Origin: Desulfobacteraceae bacterium
Lineage (GTDB): Bacteria; Desulfobacterota; Desulfobacteria; Desulfobacterales; UBA11574
NCBI GenBank assembly: GCA_029857875.1
Contig: JAOUGB010000126.1
Coordinates: 1 to 6,932, forward strand
DNA length: 6,932 bases
Direction: 5' to 3'
This document shows, piece by piece, positions 6,574-6,932 of this stretch. A program made the translations under genes and the position numbers. Position 1 is the first letter of the stretch; every line of letters starts with the position of its first letter. The notes under the pieces were generated by a model, which was given only the letters and a program-made list of their open reading frames with translations, was not told the origin of the DNA and did no database searches.

Positions 6574-6588
6574 ATTGAATTGTTCAAT
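6574..6588. repeat. Small inverted repeat between the PfpI-family gene and the next gene
   Basis: ATTGAA (6574-6579) and TTCAAT (6583-6588) with a 3-base loop lie 16 bases after the PfpI-family stop. The stem is short and AT-rich with no T-run, so it is a weak terminator candidate at best. Confidence 0.25.
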
Positions 6589-6632
6589 CACTTTGCGCAT
6601 AATGCTTTCAAAAAAAGGAACGCATAATCCGC

Positions 6633-6932
6633 ATGTCAACGGGAACATTCCGATTTTATGAAGAATTGAATGATTTCCTGCCAAAGCACAGGAAAAAGGT
6701 CGATTTTGAAGCCGAGTTCAACGGGAGAAAATCGATAAAAGATATCATCAAAGAATGCGGAGTTCCGCCAACAAAAGTCGATCTGGTTTTAATCAATGGA
6801 AAATCGGTAGATTTTAATTACATTTTTCAAGACGGCGATCGTGTCAGTGTATATCCTGTTTTCGAGTCCCTTAATATTCAAAATGTTACATTGCTCAGAG
6901 GGTTCCCCCTTCGACGGATTCAATTTATTACG
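6633..6932 (+). CDS. Ubiquitin-like/Mut7-C RNase-type protein, N-terminal part (cut by window end)
   Basis: The frame is open from the ATG at 6633 to the window edge, giving 100 residues with no stop. Residues 1 to about 78 look like a beta-grasp, ThiS/MoaD-type ubiquitin-like domain: FRFYEELNDFLP at the start, VDLVLINGKSVDFNYIFQDGDRVSVYP at 49-75 (the last two strands and the usual DGD turn). The next segment, LLRGFPLRRIQFIT (87-100), resembles the linker that leads into the Mut7-C domain (a PIN-like RNase) in Ub-Mut7C proteins. No catalytic part is visible here, so the assignment depends on the N-terminal half. The domain lacks a terminal Gly-Gly, as expected when it is fused and not a free sulfur carrier. 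An AAAAGGAA sequence sits 12 bases before the ATG, a loose spacing. A stop codon at 6600-6602 prevents a much longer start. It lies 74 bases after the PfpI-family gene and may be co-transcribed with it. Confidence 0.75.
   Translation, partial: MSTGTFRFYEELNDFLPKHRKKVDFEAEFNGRKSIKDIIKECGVPPTKVDLVLINGKSVDFNYIFQDGDRVSVYPVFESLNIQNVTLLRGFPLRRIQFIT

Overview
The window holds seven genes in two divergent blocks. The codon usage is moderately AT-rich, overlaps are tight, and the protein set (MoaA, a GT81 glucosyl-3-phosphoglycerate synthase, an M20-fold protein, a PldB-like hydrolase, pyruvate kinase, a PfpI/DJ-1 protein and a Ub-Mut7C protein) would suit a free-living, probably anaerobic Gram-negative bacterium. 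My best guess is a Desulfobacterota/deltaproteobacterial sulfate reducer or relative. That is inference from gene content and protein style; no marker gene in the window settles it.

Left block, minus strand, read from right to left: an M20-family peptidase-like protein (start 3137), a GpgS-type glycosyltransferase (start 1987) and MoaA (start 1010). The first two genes overlap by 20 bases and the last two share one base (TAATG), so this is almost certainly one translationally coupled operon. A Shine-Dalgarno-like sequence just past the moaA stop suggests that it continues beyond the left edge. The M20 protein keeps the fold-level sequence of its family but has lost several metal-ligand and catalytic residues.

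The 246-base region 3138-3383 separates the two blocks. It holds a good sigma70-type promoter for the rightward genes and weaker candidates for the leftward operon.

Right block, plus strand: an exported or membrane-anchored PldB-like alpha/beta hydrolase overlaps the start of a complete pyruvate kinase by 11 bases. The 198-base gap 5842-6039 follows. It contains a small inverted repeat directly after the pyruvate kinase stop and then a roughly 144-base palindromic element (5880-6023) whose outer, middle and inner arms all share one symmetry axis near 5951. It looks like a small dispersed palindromic or MITE-like element, and its right arm ends four bases before the ribosome binding site of a PfpI/DJ-1 family gene. 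The window ends inside a gene whose first 100 residues look like the ubiquitin-like N-terminal domain of a Mut7-C RNase-type protein.

I see no RNA gene, CRISPR array, transposase or phage gene. The genes are largely of known families. The parts most worth a second look are the palindromic element and the degenerate M20 protein linked to GpgS.
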